From: Gammaproteobacteria bacterium
Lineage (GTDB): Bacteria; Pseudomonadota; Gammaproteobacteria; SZUA-152
Length of the DNA: 39,592 nt
Assembly (NCBI GenBank): GCA_032250735.1
Contig: JAVVEP010000025.1
Coordinates: forward strand, 2,676-42,267
Reading direction: 5' to 3'
Part shown: positions 24,895 through 33,201 of the stretch, in pieces
Numbering within the stretch: position 1 is the first letter of the stretch
Layout: the number at the start of each line of letters is the position of its first letter
Position numbers and translations under genes: made by a program
Notes under the pieces: generated by a model
What the model was told of the DNA's origin: nothing
The model's input: the letters and a program-made list of their open reading frames with translations, nothing else
Database searches by the model: none

Positions 24895-26643
24895 GTGTCT
24901 TTTGTGGAACGGCTTCTGACGTTACAGTCACACAAAAAGGCAACGCAGTGGTATCTGCGGGCATTGTGGGGTATGCGCTTTGACCTGCACGAATGTTTGG
25001 CTGATGAACATAACCTGGAGTTGCTGAGTTATGTCGATGCTACCGATATCTTTTTGCCGGCCATAGTTAAGGTCTGCCGGGTTCACTCACTTTATTACCG
25101 TGCCGCGGCCTGTCATGCCGCCGCGCATACGATTTACGGTAATTCTCCGTTCGATCCAGGCAATCTCAATCTGACACAGCGCAGCCTGATCGGCCTGGTC
25201 GAGGATCTGCGAGTTGAATTGCTGGCCATCAAGCAATTTCCTGGTCTTCGCAACCTGTGGCTGGCATTTCATGGGGATAATGAGCAGCACTCATCTGTGG
25301 CCCCGCAGTTGATGCTCCGACTATCGCGCGGGGTGCTGGCTCATGAATGCAGGGATGGGCATGCCTGGGTTAACAAAGGCAGGCGACTTATACGAGATCT
25401 GCTTGAACAGGATAATACAGCAGAGGCCGTGTTAGGGATCGGCCTTCAGCTGGCCAATGACCTGGGCCAGATGCGCATCCCGTTCAATACCGGGCGTTAC
25501 GAGCAGGCGGTAATGTATCGCGACGATAATCGTAGCCTGTGGCAAAAACAGCAATCAACTCACCAGCATGGCGATAGCGTGCAGTTGTCACCGGCAAGCG
25601 CCATGCACAACACAAGCTTTATTGAGCGGACAGCTGGGCTGTCTCTGGCGCTGGCAATGTCATCAGCTCGCGGTGATGAGGGTTATCTGCTGCAGCGCGA
25701 CCAGGGTCATGACCTGGAATGTAGTGATGTAAATCAGGAGACGGTGCTAGCTCGGTTGTCTTACCCGGAGTGGGATTATCGCAGCCAGATCCTCAAGCAA
25801 GGCTGGTGTACAGTGACCGAGTATCAGGCTGGTCCCGGTTCGGCAGAGGTGATCAGCAGGATTTACCGAGACTATAGGCAAATACTTGAGCGTTTGAAAC
25901 GACTTGCCAGAAAAGTCCAACTGGAAAAACACCAGCGTCTGCGAAAACGGGAAGAGGGGGATGATATTGAGCATGAACCCATGCTCAGCGCCATGGTTGC
26001 GCTCAGATGTGGGGAGATACCGGATACGCGCATTTTCATGCGCAACAGGCTGCAGGCGGACCATAAGCCTGCCATCTGCATCCTGCTGGATATTTCCGAG
26101 TCTACCAATGAGCCATTGATGGGTACGATGACACCGCTGCATCAGTTGTTGCGCAACTCAGTGGCATTGCTGGGCGAGGCATTGTCTCTGGCGGATGAGC
26201 AGTTTGCCATTTATGGTTTTTGTTCTGATGGCAGGCATCAGGTGAAGATCAGAAATTTTAAGACGTTCGCTGAGCCATTCAGGCAAACGCGGCAACGCCT
26301 TTCGGCCATCAGTGGGGAATATTCGACCCGTCTGGGGACAGCCGTCAGACACTGTGCCCAGCAGCTGGCCACCCAGCCTCAACGCAGGAAACTGTTGCTG
26401 GTGATTACCGATGGGGTCCCGTCTGATATTGATGTGTTCGATCAGGACTATCTTCGCAAGGATAGTTGGCATGCGGTGCAAGGGCTGGCCCGTGCTGAAA
26501 TTACGCCCTTTTGCGTCAATCTGGATGCCCGCTCGGACGCGACCATCGAGGGGATTTTTGGCAGGCATCGTTACCAGACACTGGACAATGTCAGTCGTCT
26601 ACCCGAGGTGCTGTCACGACTCTATTTCCGAACTCTGCGGTGA
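24895..26643 (+). CDS. NorD/CbbO-like VWA-domain protein
   Basis: A 582-residue cytoplasmic protein. The N-terminal two thirds is helical and ends in YPEWDYRSQ (from 290), a segment typical of NorD and CbbO. The C-terminal von Willebrand A domain (about 393-582) has the MIDAS motif Asp399-Ile-Ser-Glu-Ser and ITDGVPSD. NorD/CbbO proteins work with MoxR-type AAA+ ATPases (NorQ, CbbQ) to activate metalloenzymes or remodel Rubisco. No such ATPase gene is in the window. Position after amiE suggests a role in amidase or urease maturation, by analogy with the ATPase gene amiB next to amiE in Pseudomonas; this is inference. The GTG start lacks a clear ribosome-binding site. Confidence 0.78.
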   Translation: MSFVERLLTLQSHKKATQWYLRALWGMRFDLHECLADEHNLELLSYVDATDIFLPAIVKVCRVHSLYYRAAACHAAAHTIYGNSPFDPGNLNLTQRSLIGLVEDLRVELLAIKQFPGLRNLWLAFHGDNEQHSSVAPQLMLRLSRGVLAHECRDGHAWVNKGRRLIRDLLEQDNTAEAVLGIGLQLANDLGQMRIPFNTGRYEQAVMYRDDNRSLWQKQQSTHQHGDSVQLSPASAMHNTSFIERTAGLSLALAMSSARGDEGYLLQRDQGHDLECSDVNQETVLARLSYPEWDYRSQILKQGWCTVTEYQAGPGSAEVISRIYRDYRQILERLKRLARKVQLEKHQRLRKREEGDDIEHEPMLSAMVALRCGEIPDTRIFMRNRLQADHKPAICILLDISESTNEPLMGTMTPLHQLLRNSVALLGEALSLADEQFAIYGFCSDGRHQVKIRNFKTFAEPFRQTRQRLSAISGEYSTRLGTAVRHCAQQLATQPQRRKLLLVITDGVPSDIDVFDQDYLRKDSWHAVQGLARAEITPFCVNLDARSDATIEGIFGRHRYQTLDNVSRLPEVLSRLYFRTLR

Positions 26644-26725
26644 AGGCGGCAGGTCTAACGGGCTTGTATTTCGATTCGCCTGGCGGGTCAGGCAATACCT
26701 GAGCGTCTAACAAACTATCTGGAAT

Positions 26726-27748
26726 CTAGCTACCACCAAACACCATTTCCAGTTTGAAGCTCAGGGAGTGCCGGGCGTGGAAATCATCCTCTTCCGGATA
26801 GAGGATCTGGGGATTGATCTCGAAGAATAGCCAGTTGCTGTGAATCTGCTGACGCAGCTGGATCGACAGTATGTACGCGGTGGTATGGGTATCGGGCTCG
26901 CTAACGGCAGTTAGACCGGCGCGATAGATGATGCCGCGGTATTTATTGATGTCGTGGATCAGGTAGAAATTCTGACCCATGTCGAACTGGCGGCTTTCGT
27001 TCATCCAGGTGGCCTGGCTGGTGGAGCGCAATAGATCTTTTCGGCTCAGGCGGCGCTCGATGTCCAGCCGGGTCGTTTCGCCGGCGCCGGTGGAGTCGCG
27101 CCAGAAGAGGGTCTCGGCGAGACGGAATTGCCAGTCACCCGCGGCGTACAGGCCGCGCAGGCGGAAACGGGCAAAGCTGTCAAAGCCGGAACGATAGCGT
27201 ATCCCGACATCGGTGTGGGCCAGCAACCAGTCGGAGGTGTACTGGATATAGCGCAGGCCGAGGGACTGCCGGGTCGATTCGACGGCCTGGGTCACCGTGC
27301 TGACGGGCTCGGCGTCTTCCTCGGGGTCATTCTCCAGCAAAATCTTTAGCCGGTCCTCGGTATCGGGCAGGGTCAGCTTGCCCTGCAGATTGACCTCGTA
27401 ACGGGGCTCGTAACCTTCTTCGGTGACCTGCACCAGATTCAGTTTGACATGGCTTTTCTGATGTTCGTCGTACACCAGATCGTTGGCAAAAAAATTGTCC
27501 AGCCAGTTGGCCAGCTGGGTCACGCCCTCTGCGGCGGCATCCTGATATACGTCCAGGGGTTCCAGCATGAGGATGCGGGGGAGGAGGTCGGTGCTTTGCC
27601 TGTCTTCGGCCTCGCCGGCCTGCAGGGGTGGGGCGAAGAGGCTGGCCGCGCAGAGTCCGGGGATCAGTGTTCGCCACAGCGCGGCGCAGCGTGGCGCACG
27701 GCATTGGGCCAAAGACAAACCAGGGCATGGGGCAAAAACCGGTGTCAT
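26726..27748 (-). CDS. Putative outer-membrane beta-barrel protein
   Basis: A 340-residue protein I cannot assign to a named family. It starts at ATG 27748 (AAGGA about 11 bases upstream), and a signal peptide appears to end near LQAGEA. The middle contains an acidic, helical segment, and the last 180 residues are alternating amphipathic strands rich in Arg, Tyr and Phe (RYRSGFDSFARFRLRGLY), as in outer-membrane barrels. It stands alone, converging with the nitrogen island. Function unknown. Confidence 0.6.
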   Translation of the reverse strand: MTPVFAPCPGLSLAQCRAPRCAALWRTLIPGLCAASLFAPPLQAGEAEDRQSTDLLPRILMLEPLDVYQDAAAEGVTQLANWLDNFFANDLVYDEHQKSHVKLNLVQVTEEGYEPRYEVNLQGKLTLPDTEDRLKILLENDPEEDAEPVSTVTQAVESTRQSLGLRYIQYTSDWLLAHTDVGIRYRSGFDSFARFRLRGLYAAGDWQFRLAETLFWRDSTGAGETTRLDIERRLSRKDLLRSTSQATWMNESRQFDMGQNFYLIHDINKYRGIIYRAGLTAVSEPDTHTTAYILSIQLRQQIHSNWLFFEINPQILYPEEDDFHARHSLSFKLEMVFGGS

Positions 27749-27952
27749 GTGGTAACGATTCCTTAGCGAGTCCCATTTCTCTCCGCCGCCCGTCGCGCTA
27801 TCTATTAAGGCGGCCACAAATGCGGCGAGAAATACGGCTTAAGCCTACGGTGGAATCGCGTTTGATACAAAGCTTTGTGGTCTGAGAGCCGGTGAAAAAA
27901 TATATCGATAGATGGGAGGGGGTGATAGTGCGTCTGGAGAACTGGGGGACAT

Positions 27953-27987
27953 AAAAAAACCCCGCCGGAACGCTCCGGCGGGGTTTT
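27953..27987. terminator. Strong terminator downstream of the DsrC-like gene
   Basis: CCCCGCCGGA (27960-27969) and TCCGGCGGGG (27974-27983) form a perfect 10-bp GC-rich stem with a four-base loop. It is flanked by seven A on the left and four T on the right, so read from the minus strand it ends in a T7 run 49 bp after the DsrC-like stop. Confidence 0.92.
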
Positions 27988-28035
27988 GTTGGCAGGGCGG
28001 CTGCGCGCGGTGTTTAACCCAGGCAACCCAGACGT

Positions 28036-28368
28036 CTAGCTGCAACCTTTGGGGCGTGGCAGGCCGGCAATCTTGTTGGCGGATTTGATCAGGCCGTAGG
28101 GGAACAGGTTGTAGATATATTTGCTGTCGCTACGATCCTTGCCGTATTTCTCTTTCATGAGTTTGGAAAAGGCGCGGGGTTCGCACACCCGGCCATTTTC
28201 CTCGAAATAGGCGCGGGCCAGATTAATGATGTCCCAGTGTTCATCGGTCAGTTCGACCTTCTCATTCTTGGCGATCTCATAGGCGAGCGCCTCGCTCCAT
28301 TCATTGAGGTTTTCCAGCCAGCCGGCCTCGCTCAGTTGGATGATTTTGCCATCTAGTTCTACTTGCAT
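28036..28368 (-). CDS. DsrC/TusE-family sulfur relay protein
   Basis: A 110-residue protein of the DsrC/TusE family, which carries persulfide sulfur on a C-terminal Cys. The family segments LSEAGWLENLNEWSEALAY and the C-terminal arm AGLPRPKGCS are clear. The penultimate Cys109 (CysA) is present. The second Cys of true DsrC, 11 residues earlier, is Asn98. This resembles TusE, which acts in 2-thiouridine synthesis for tRNA, but other single-Cys DsrC paralogues exist. Start at ATG 28368 behind GGAG. The longer frame to 28413 has no support. It has its own promoter and terminator. Confidence 0.85.
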   Translation of the reverse strand: MQVELDGKIIQLSEAGWLENLNEWSEALAYEIAKNEKVELTDEHWDIINLARAYFEENGRVCEPRAFSKLMKEKYGKDRSDSKYIYNLFPYGLIKSANKIAGLPRPKGCS

Positions 28369-28496
28369 GATTAACTCCAAAAGGGTCTTGGTAGGGTGCT
28401 GACTTTTGCTCAATGGCTGTTTGAAACAAAAAAGGCTGTTAGAAACAGGGGATGTTACCGGGGGCTAAAGCGAGCGCTAATTACTGTCTGGCGGGG

Positions 28497-28527
28497 ATTA
28501 TAGCCTATAACCAAGTAAAGTAGTCAA
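28497..28527 (-). promoter_or_regulatory. Sigma-70-type promoter of the DsrC-like gene
   Basis: Read on the minus strand, TTGACT (28527-28522) and TATAAT (28502-28497) are separated by 19 bp, slightly long but with two near-consensus hexamers. The gene starts about 130 bp downstream. Confidence 0.6.
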
Positions 28528-28564
28528 TTATCTCCTTTGGGAGGCGGGCAAATGCACGCAGCGG

Positions 28565-29326
28565 TTACTGTTTCAACAGACAATCCTTGGCCTGATTGAT
28601 CTTGGCGGCCAGGTAGGTGGAGCCGCCGCGGTCCGGGTGCAGCTTGTGAATCAGCCGGCGGTGGGCCTGTAGCATCTCCTCCCTGCTTGCCCCGGCATCG
28701 ATGCCCAGGATGTCGCGGGCCTCGGCGGGCGACATGGCGTGATTCGGGGGAGTGCTGCGCTCACGCTGGCCACCCTGTGGCCCCGCCTGCGCCCGCCAGC
28801 CGGCGTGATGGCGGTCCAGGTAGGCGTTGAGCAGGGCGGCGGAGCGGGGATCCTCGGTTTGGCAGACGCCCAGCAGGGCCAGTAGCTGGTCCAGTGGCAT
28901 CCGGCTGAGGAACTGGCCCTCATAGGCGCCTTCCAGTACCTCGCCATCCAGATTGCCGGTGGCGATGTCCAGACTGACGCGCAGGAAGCGGGTTTCCAGG
29001 GTCGAAAACGGCGCGCTGTGTCGGTCAAAGCCGTGGCCGGCCCCGGCCCCCGGCGGGCGGGTAGCACCGCCAAACAGGCCGCGGACCATCGGCAGATAGC
29101 GAAATAGCATAAAGCCGCGGCGCAGAAACGGCAGGCTGGCGGCACCCGCCGCCACCAGCCAGTTGAGGCGACCGGTGACGGCGAGCAGCACCAGGACGCC
29201 CAGCCCCGCCACCAGCGCCGCCCGCTTGGCGGTGGCGACTACCTGTTTGGGCGGGGTGCGCACAAACCAGTGCACCAGCAGCCAGGCGAGCAGCGCAACC
29301 GCAACCAGGATGATCAGACGGCTCAT
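28565..29326 (-). CDS. Membrane-anchored J-domain protein with C-terminal DnaJ domain
   Basis: A 253-residue protein with an N-terminal membrane helix (about 2-22), a second hydrophobic segment (about 36-66), a helical middle domain and a C-terminal J domain (about 198-253). The J domain carries His230-Pro231-Asp232 in KLHPDRGG. The J domain stimulates an Hsp70 (DnaK) ATPase. The layout (membrane anchor first, J domain last) resembles DjlA and mitochondrial Pam18 rather than DnaJ. The client process is unknown. It lies 11 bp downstream of purT on the same strand. Confidence 0.8.
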   Translation of the reverse strand: MSRLIILVAVALLAWLLVHWFVRTPPKQVVATAKRAALVAGLGVLVLLAVTGRLNWLVAAGAASLPFLRRGFMLFRYLPMVRGLFGGATRPPGAGAGHGFDRHSAPFSTLETRFLRVSLDIATGNLDGEVLEGAYEGQFLSRMPLDQLLALLGVCQTEDPRSAALLNAYLDRHHAGWRAQAGPQGGQRERSTPPNHAMSPAEARDILGIDAGASREEMLQAHRRLIHKLHPDRGGSTYLAAKINQAKDCLLKQ

Positions 29327-29337
29327 ATTTCAGGCGT

Positions 29338-30564
29338 CTACTTTTGCACCGGGGTCACCAGTGCCGCGGCGTGTTTGGCGCGGGTGCGGGCGTCGTTCGC
29401 GGAGTTGCCATAGGCCAGCGCCACCCCCATGCGGCGGCGCTCGAAGGCCTCGGGTTTGCCGAACAGGCGCAACTCGGTCTGGTGGATGCGCAGGGCGTGG
29501 TCCACGCCCTCGAAGGCAATGCCGGACTGCTCGTGGGCGCCGTAGATCACCGCGCTGGCGCCGGGCTCCCGCAGGCGGGTGTCGACCGGCAGGCCGAGAA
29601 TGGCGCGGGCGTGCAGTTCAAATTCGTTCTGCGCCTGGGTCACCATGGTGACCATGCCGGTGTCGTGCGGGCGCGGGCTGACCTCGCTGAACCAGACCTC
29701 GTCACCCTTGATAAACAGCTCCACACCGAACAGACCGCGGCCGTTGAGATCGTTGTTTTCCAGGGTGTTGCCGAGGTTGTCGGTGATCTGCTTGGCGATC
29801 TGCCGGGCGCGGGCCAGGGCCTTGTCGCTCATGGCCTGTGGCTGCCAGCTCTCCACATAGTCGCCGTGTTGTTGCAGGTGGCCGATGGGATCGCAGAAAT
29901 AGGTCTGAATATCACCCTGCGCGTTGAGTGCGCGGACCGTCAGCTGGGTGATCTCGAAATCGAACTTGATCATTTCCTCAACGATGACCCGGGTCTGCGG
30001 CACGCGGCCGTTGTTGACGGCGTAGTCCCAGGCGGCGCTCACCTCATCGGGGCCGTGCACGGTGGACTGGCCCTTGCCCGAGGACGACATCACCGGCTTG
30101 ACGATGCAGGGATAGCCCACCCCGCCGTCGATGGCCATCTGTAATTCATTACGCGATTCGGCAAAGGAGTAACGAGAAGTAGGGATCTCCAGCTGTTCGG
30201 CGGCGAGCCGCCGGATACCCTCGCGGTTCATGGTGAGCTGGGCGGCGCGCGCTGTGGGGATCACCTGGGCCAGACCCTCGGCCTCGATCTCCGCCAGCAT
30301 GTCAGTGGCGATGGCCTCGATCTCCGGCACGATGAGGTGCGGCCTTACCTGTTCGACCAGCGCCCGCAGCGCGGCGCCATCGGTCATGTCGATGGTGAAG
30401 GCGTGATGCGCCACCTGATGCCCCGGGGCATCTTCGTAACGATCCACGGCGATCACCTCCACCCCGAGGCGTTGCAGGGCGATGATGACTTCCTTGCCCA
30501 GTTCGCCGCTGCCCAGCAGCATTACGCGGGTGGCGGTATCGGAAAGGGGGGTACCTATTTTCAT
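29338..30564 (-). CDS. purT: Formate-dependent phosphoribosylglycinamide formyltransferase PurT
   Basis: A 408-residue ATP-grasp enzyme of purine synthesis that makes formyl-GAR from GAR, formate and ATP. The N-terminal [20 protein letters not shown], the ATP-grasp segment [12 protein letters not shown] and the [11 protein letters not shown] near the C-terminus are typical. Start at ATG 30564, with MKIGTPL as in the E. coli protein; the frame upstream to 30675 is not convincing. Formate released by FmdA could feed it, but nothing here shows a specific link. Confidence 0.95.
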   Translation of the reverse strand: MKIGTPLSDTATRVMLLGSGELGKEVIIALQRLGVEVIAVDRYEDAPGHQVAHHAFTIDMTDGAALRALVEQVRPHLIVPEIEAIATDMLAEIEAEGLAQVIPTARAAQLTMNREGIRRLAAEQLEIPTSRYSFAESRNELQMAIDGGVGYPCIVKPVMSSSGKGQSTVHGPDEVSAAWDYAVNNGRVPQTRVIVEEMIKFDFEITQLTVRALNAQGDIQTYFCDPIGHLQQHGDYVESWQPQAMSDKALARARQIAKQITDNLGNTLENNDLNGRGLFGVELFIKGDEVWFSEVSPRPHDTGMVTMVTQAQNEFELHARAILGLPVDTRLREPGASAVIYGAHEQSGIAFEGVDHALRIHQTELRLFGKPEAFERRRMGVALAYGNSANDARTRAKHAAALVTPVQK

Positions 30565-30723
30565 GTTGATTCCTGTTCTGTAATGGCGGGGTTGGTGGCG
30601 GCCCTGCCGGTATGGATGGCCCGTATACCCAGGGCACCTGAAATCTTTAGCCCATAAAGACCTGAATGACGACAACGGCGCAGATAATTTTTCCGGGCTG
30701 GATCGGCGGGCTAAATGTGCAGG

Positions 30724-31878
30724 CTAAAGTTGTAGGGACTGGAAAAAGCGGTCGATGATAGCAGCCTCCTGGCTCGAACACTCGTTGTCTTCGCGCAGCC
30801 GGCGTAACGCGTCGAGCAGCGGCTTGCGCAGGCCGGGAATAAACATCAGGTCGGCCATGATGTTGTCAAAGGCCGTCTGGCCGGCATCGCAACGGGCCAG
30901 GTTGAGCAGAAAGGCGCGGGCGATGTCGGCCTGCTCCAGGCGATGCCAGGCGCGGCCGGCGATGGTGGCCAGCACCTCCACATGGCGGCCGATGTCGCTG
31001 GCCGGGGTGGAACAGAGAGTGGCGCGAAGGGCGTCGTCGAGGGCCTGCTGATCCTGGCCGTGGGACAGACCGCGCAGTGCGGCGGCCACGCCAGTGGCGG
31101 CGACGGCCTCGTCGTGCTGCAGGTCGTGCGCAAGACGCAGTCTCAGCGCGGCGCTGAGCGGCGGGGCGATGGCCTCGTTTTCCAGGCAACTACAGAGTGC
31201 GGCAAAGGGGGTGATGGGCAGCTGCGGGATGGCCTTGATCAGGGTGTTGAGATTGTCGCCCTCGTCCAGCCGGGCCGCGACGTCGGCGATGCCTTGCAGG
31301 CCGACAAAATTCCACTGCTCGAAACCGGTGCGGCCGGTGAAATAGTCGGCCGCATGGGAGTAATACTGGCTGGACCCCAGCCCCAGTTTGCGGGCGATTT
31401 TGGCGTGGAAGCTGGCCATGCGATCGTCACGCGGGGTGAAGCCGTGGGGATTGTCTTCCGGCATGTCGGGGGCGGTCGGTTTGGCGCTGTCGCCCGCGGT
31501 CGCCGCGAGCCGGGCGTTGTGCTGGGCCAGGGTCTGCTCGGCCAGGGTTTCGATGATGCGGCGCAGAAAGTCGTTGCGCGCGTCCTGGCTCAGTAGCCCC
31601 TGTTCATCCAGCGGGAATTTCAGAAACCAGATCTGGTGGCTGTCGCTGGCGGGTTTAGCCTCGGCATCATTATTGTCATCATCATAGTGAAACAGCACGC
31701 CCAGCCAGGCGTGGCGCAAGAACGGCTGCGGATAGGGCCGCTGCTGGTGCTCGATGGCGAGCATGTCGTCGTGGGTGATCTCGACCACGCGACGGCCTAT
31801 GTCGTAAAACTGGATCTGGGCGCCGGTCTGGCTGAGGAATTCGCAGAGGGTCTGGGGGAGGATGTCGGTATCGGTCAT
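30724..31878 (-). CDS. DUF3549 family protein
   Basis: A 384-residue soluble protein of a gammaproteobacterial family of unknown role. The N-terminal LCEFLSQTGAQIQFYDIGRR in shortened wording, followed by QPYPQPF-like and WFLKFPLDEQG segments, matches my memory of the family. The remainder is a helical repeat-like region rich in Ala and Leu. ATG 31878 is used; the frame further upstream (to 31986) overlaps the next gene. Function unknown. Confidence 0.72.
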   Translation of the reverse strand: MTDTDILPQTLCEFLSQTGAQIQFYDIGRRVVEITHDDMLAIEHQQRPYPQPFLRHAWLGVLFHYDDDNNDAEAKPASDSHQIWFLKFPLDEQGLLSQDARNDFLRRIIETLAEQTLAQHNARLAATAGDSAKPTAPDMPEDNPHGFTPRDDRMASFHAKIARKLGLGSSQYYSHAADYFTGRTGFEQWNFVGLQGIADVAARLDEGDNLNTLIKAIPQLPITPFAALCSCLENEAIAPPLSAALRLRLAHDLQHDEAVAATGVAAALRGLSHGQDQQALDDALRATLCSTPASDIGRHVEVLATIAGRAWHRLEQADIARAFLLNLARCDAGQTAFDNIMADLMFIPGLRKPLLDALRRLREDNECSSQEAAIIDRFFQSLQL

Positions 31879-31946
31879 GGGCGGCATTTTACCAAATGCC
31901 CGCCCGTTGCGCTTGGGTAACTCGGCTGAGGGTCTGCGATGGCGAC

Positions 31947-32360
31947 CTACGCAGCATCGCGGGCGTAACCGAATTCGCCCTGCCATTGACCTTTGCGGTA
32001 GTCGATATGCAGCCAGCGTGGCACGAAGGCGCGGCCGTTGGCGATGGGGAAGTCGGTGAGGGGTGGTTCGTCTCCCTCGTAGTCTCGTCCGCAGGCACGG
32101 GTCATCACCGGGCGAAAGCAGACCTGCAGTTGTTCATTCAACGTGACCCTGGCGGGACTGTGCCCGGCGGCCGGGTCTGTCGCCTCCCGAAAGCGTACCT
32201 GTTTGCGGATCAGGCAGCTGAAATACAGTTCCATTTCCACCAGTAGCGGCGTGCTGCGCTGGGCCAGCGCCTGGCGGGCGGCCTTGCTGATCTCGATGTC
32301 GACCGAGCGGCCATCCATTTCGATGGACGCCTGCAGGGGTAGCTCTGCCCGTGTGTTCAT
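31947..32360 (-). CDS. Conserved-looking hypothetical protein
   Basis: I do not recognise this 137-residue protein. It is soluble, with no signal peptide. It has a beta-rich appearance with segments such as LPLQASIEMDGRSVDIEISKA and PRWLHIDYRKGQWQGEFGY in part, and two Cys (FSCLIRK, TRACGRDYEG). It is 68 bp upstream of the DUF3549 gene on the same strand and probably co-transcribed. Codon use is like that of its neighbours, which supports a real gene. Confidence 0.6.
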   Translation of the reverse strand: MNTRAELPLQASIEMDGRSVDIEISKAARQALAQRSTPLLVEMELYFSCLIRKQVRFREATDPAAGHSPARVTLNEQLQVCFRPVMTRACGRDYEGDEPPLTDFPIANGRAFVPRWLHIDYRKGQWQGEFGYARDAA

Positions 32361-32520
32361 GTGTCGGCTCCTGGTGTGTCGCGGGTACCCTTCCTAATAA
32401 CGTAAGGACGCGCGGCCTTTGACACTGTTACAGAAAGGTCATATCGACGGCCGGCACGCAACTTTTCCAACAACGGCTGGTGGCCATTGTTAAGGCGCGG
32501 ACCGGCAGGGAGTCCGCTCG

Positions 32521-33024
32521 TTACCGGTTCTCTTCGCGCTGCTGGGCCTCGCTGACCTTCAGGTTGCGGCCGCAAAATTCGGTGTTATCCAGGGCGCTCA
32601 TGGCCCTGCGTCCAGCGTTCGCCTCCATGTCGACAAAGCCATAGCCCCGTGGGCGTCGGGTGGTGCGATCCGTCATGATGCGCACCGAGTTGACCTGGCC
32701 GTATTCGGCAAACAGGTCGCGCAAGGCGTTGCGCTGTGCGTTGTAGGCCAGGTTGCCCACATAGAGGCTGATGCTGTCGCCGGTTGGGACTGGTTCGCTG
32801 CCCTGGTGGCTGGCCGGGGTCGATTGGGTTGTGCTGCTACGGCGCGCCGATGGCTGAACGCAGCTGCCGATGAGGTGGCCAATGACCACGCCGGCGCCGA
32901 GCACCACAAGGCTGTTGGCGTCGAGCCCCTGCAGGCGCAGCAGCCAAAAGGCCAGCCCGGCGAGCAGGGCGGAGAGGAGCAGGGTGCCTAAATAGAACAG
33001 CGGAGAGGGAATCTTGAATGTCAT
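32521..33024 (-). CDS. RNA-binding RRM protein with N-terminal membrane anchor
   Basis: A 167-residue protein in two parts. Residues about 8-30 and 36-56 are hydrophobic, giving one or two membrane helices. A Ser/Thr/Pro-rich linker leads to an RNA recognition motif (about 85-162) with RNP2 LYVGNL (87-92) and RNP1 RGYGFVDM (126-133). The aromatic residues used for base stacking (Tyr88, Tyr128, Phe130) are present. Bacterial RRM proteins are usually small and soluble; anchoring would place RNA binding at the inner membrane. Target RNA unknown. Confidence 0.82.
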   Translation of the reverse strand: MTFKIPSPLFYLGTLLLSALLAGLAFWLLRLQGLDANSLVVLGAGVVIGHLIGSCVQPSARRSSTTQSTPASHQGSEPVPTGDSISLYVGNLAYNAQRNALRDLFAEYGQVNSVRIMTDRTTRRPRGYGFVDMEANAGRRAMSALDNTEFCGRNLKVSEAQQREENR

Positions 33025-33148
33025 TGTGTGGGTACCGTACGTCTGGTTAAAAGGTGAAATGTTCAGGGGGCCACTACAAAGGGCAGTATTTTAAGGTCTG
33101 ATCGGACCGCTGATCGCCACTGTATAGATGGTCCCCACATAGCCGCAG

Positions 33149-33173
33149 TGTGCTGTAGAACGTGCACAGCACA
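33149..33173. repeat. Hairpin between the histidine kinase and RRM genes
   Basis: TGTGCTGT (33149-33156) and ACAGCACA (33166-33173) form a perfect 8-bp stem with a nine-base loop. It lies 29 bp after the kinase stop on the minus strand without a T-run, so termination is uncertain. Confidence 0.45.
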
Positions 33174-33201
33174 GCAGCGCTTTATACCAGATGTGCCAAA
33201 A

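Noticed and set aside
29338-30564. Functional coupling of PurT with formate from FmdA
   Set aside because: The chemistry fits, but PurT is a housekeeping enzyme on the other strand, more than 11 kb away, with no shared regulatory element seen.
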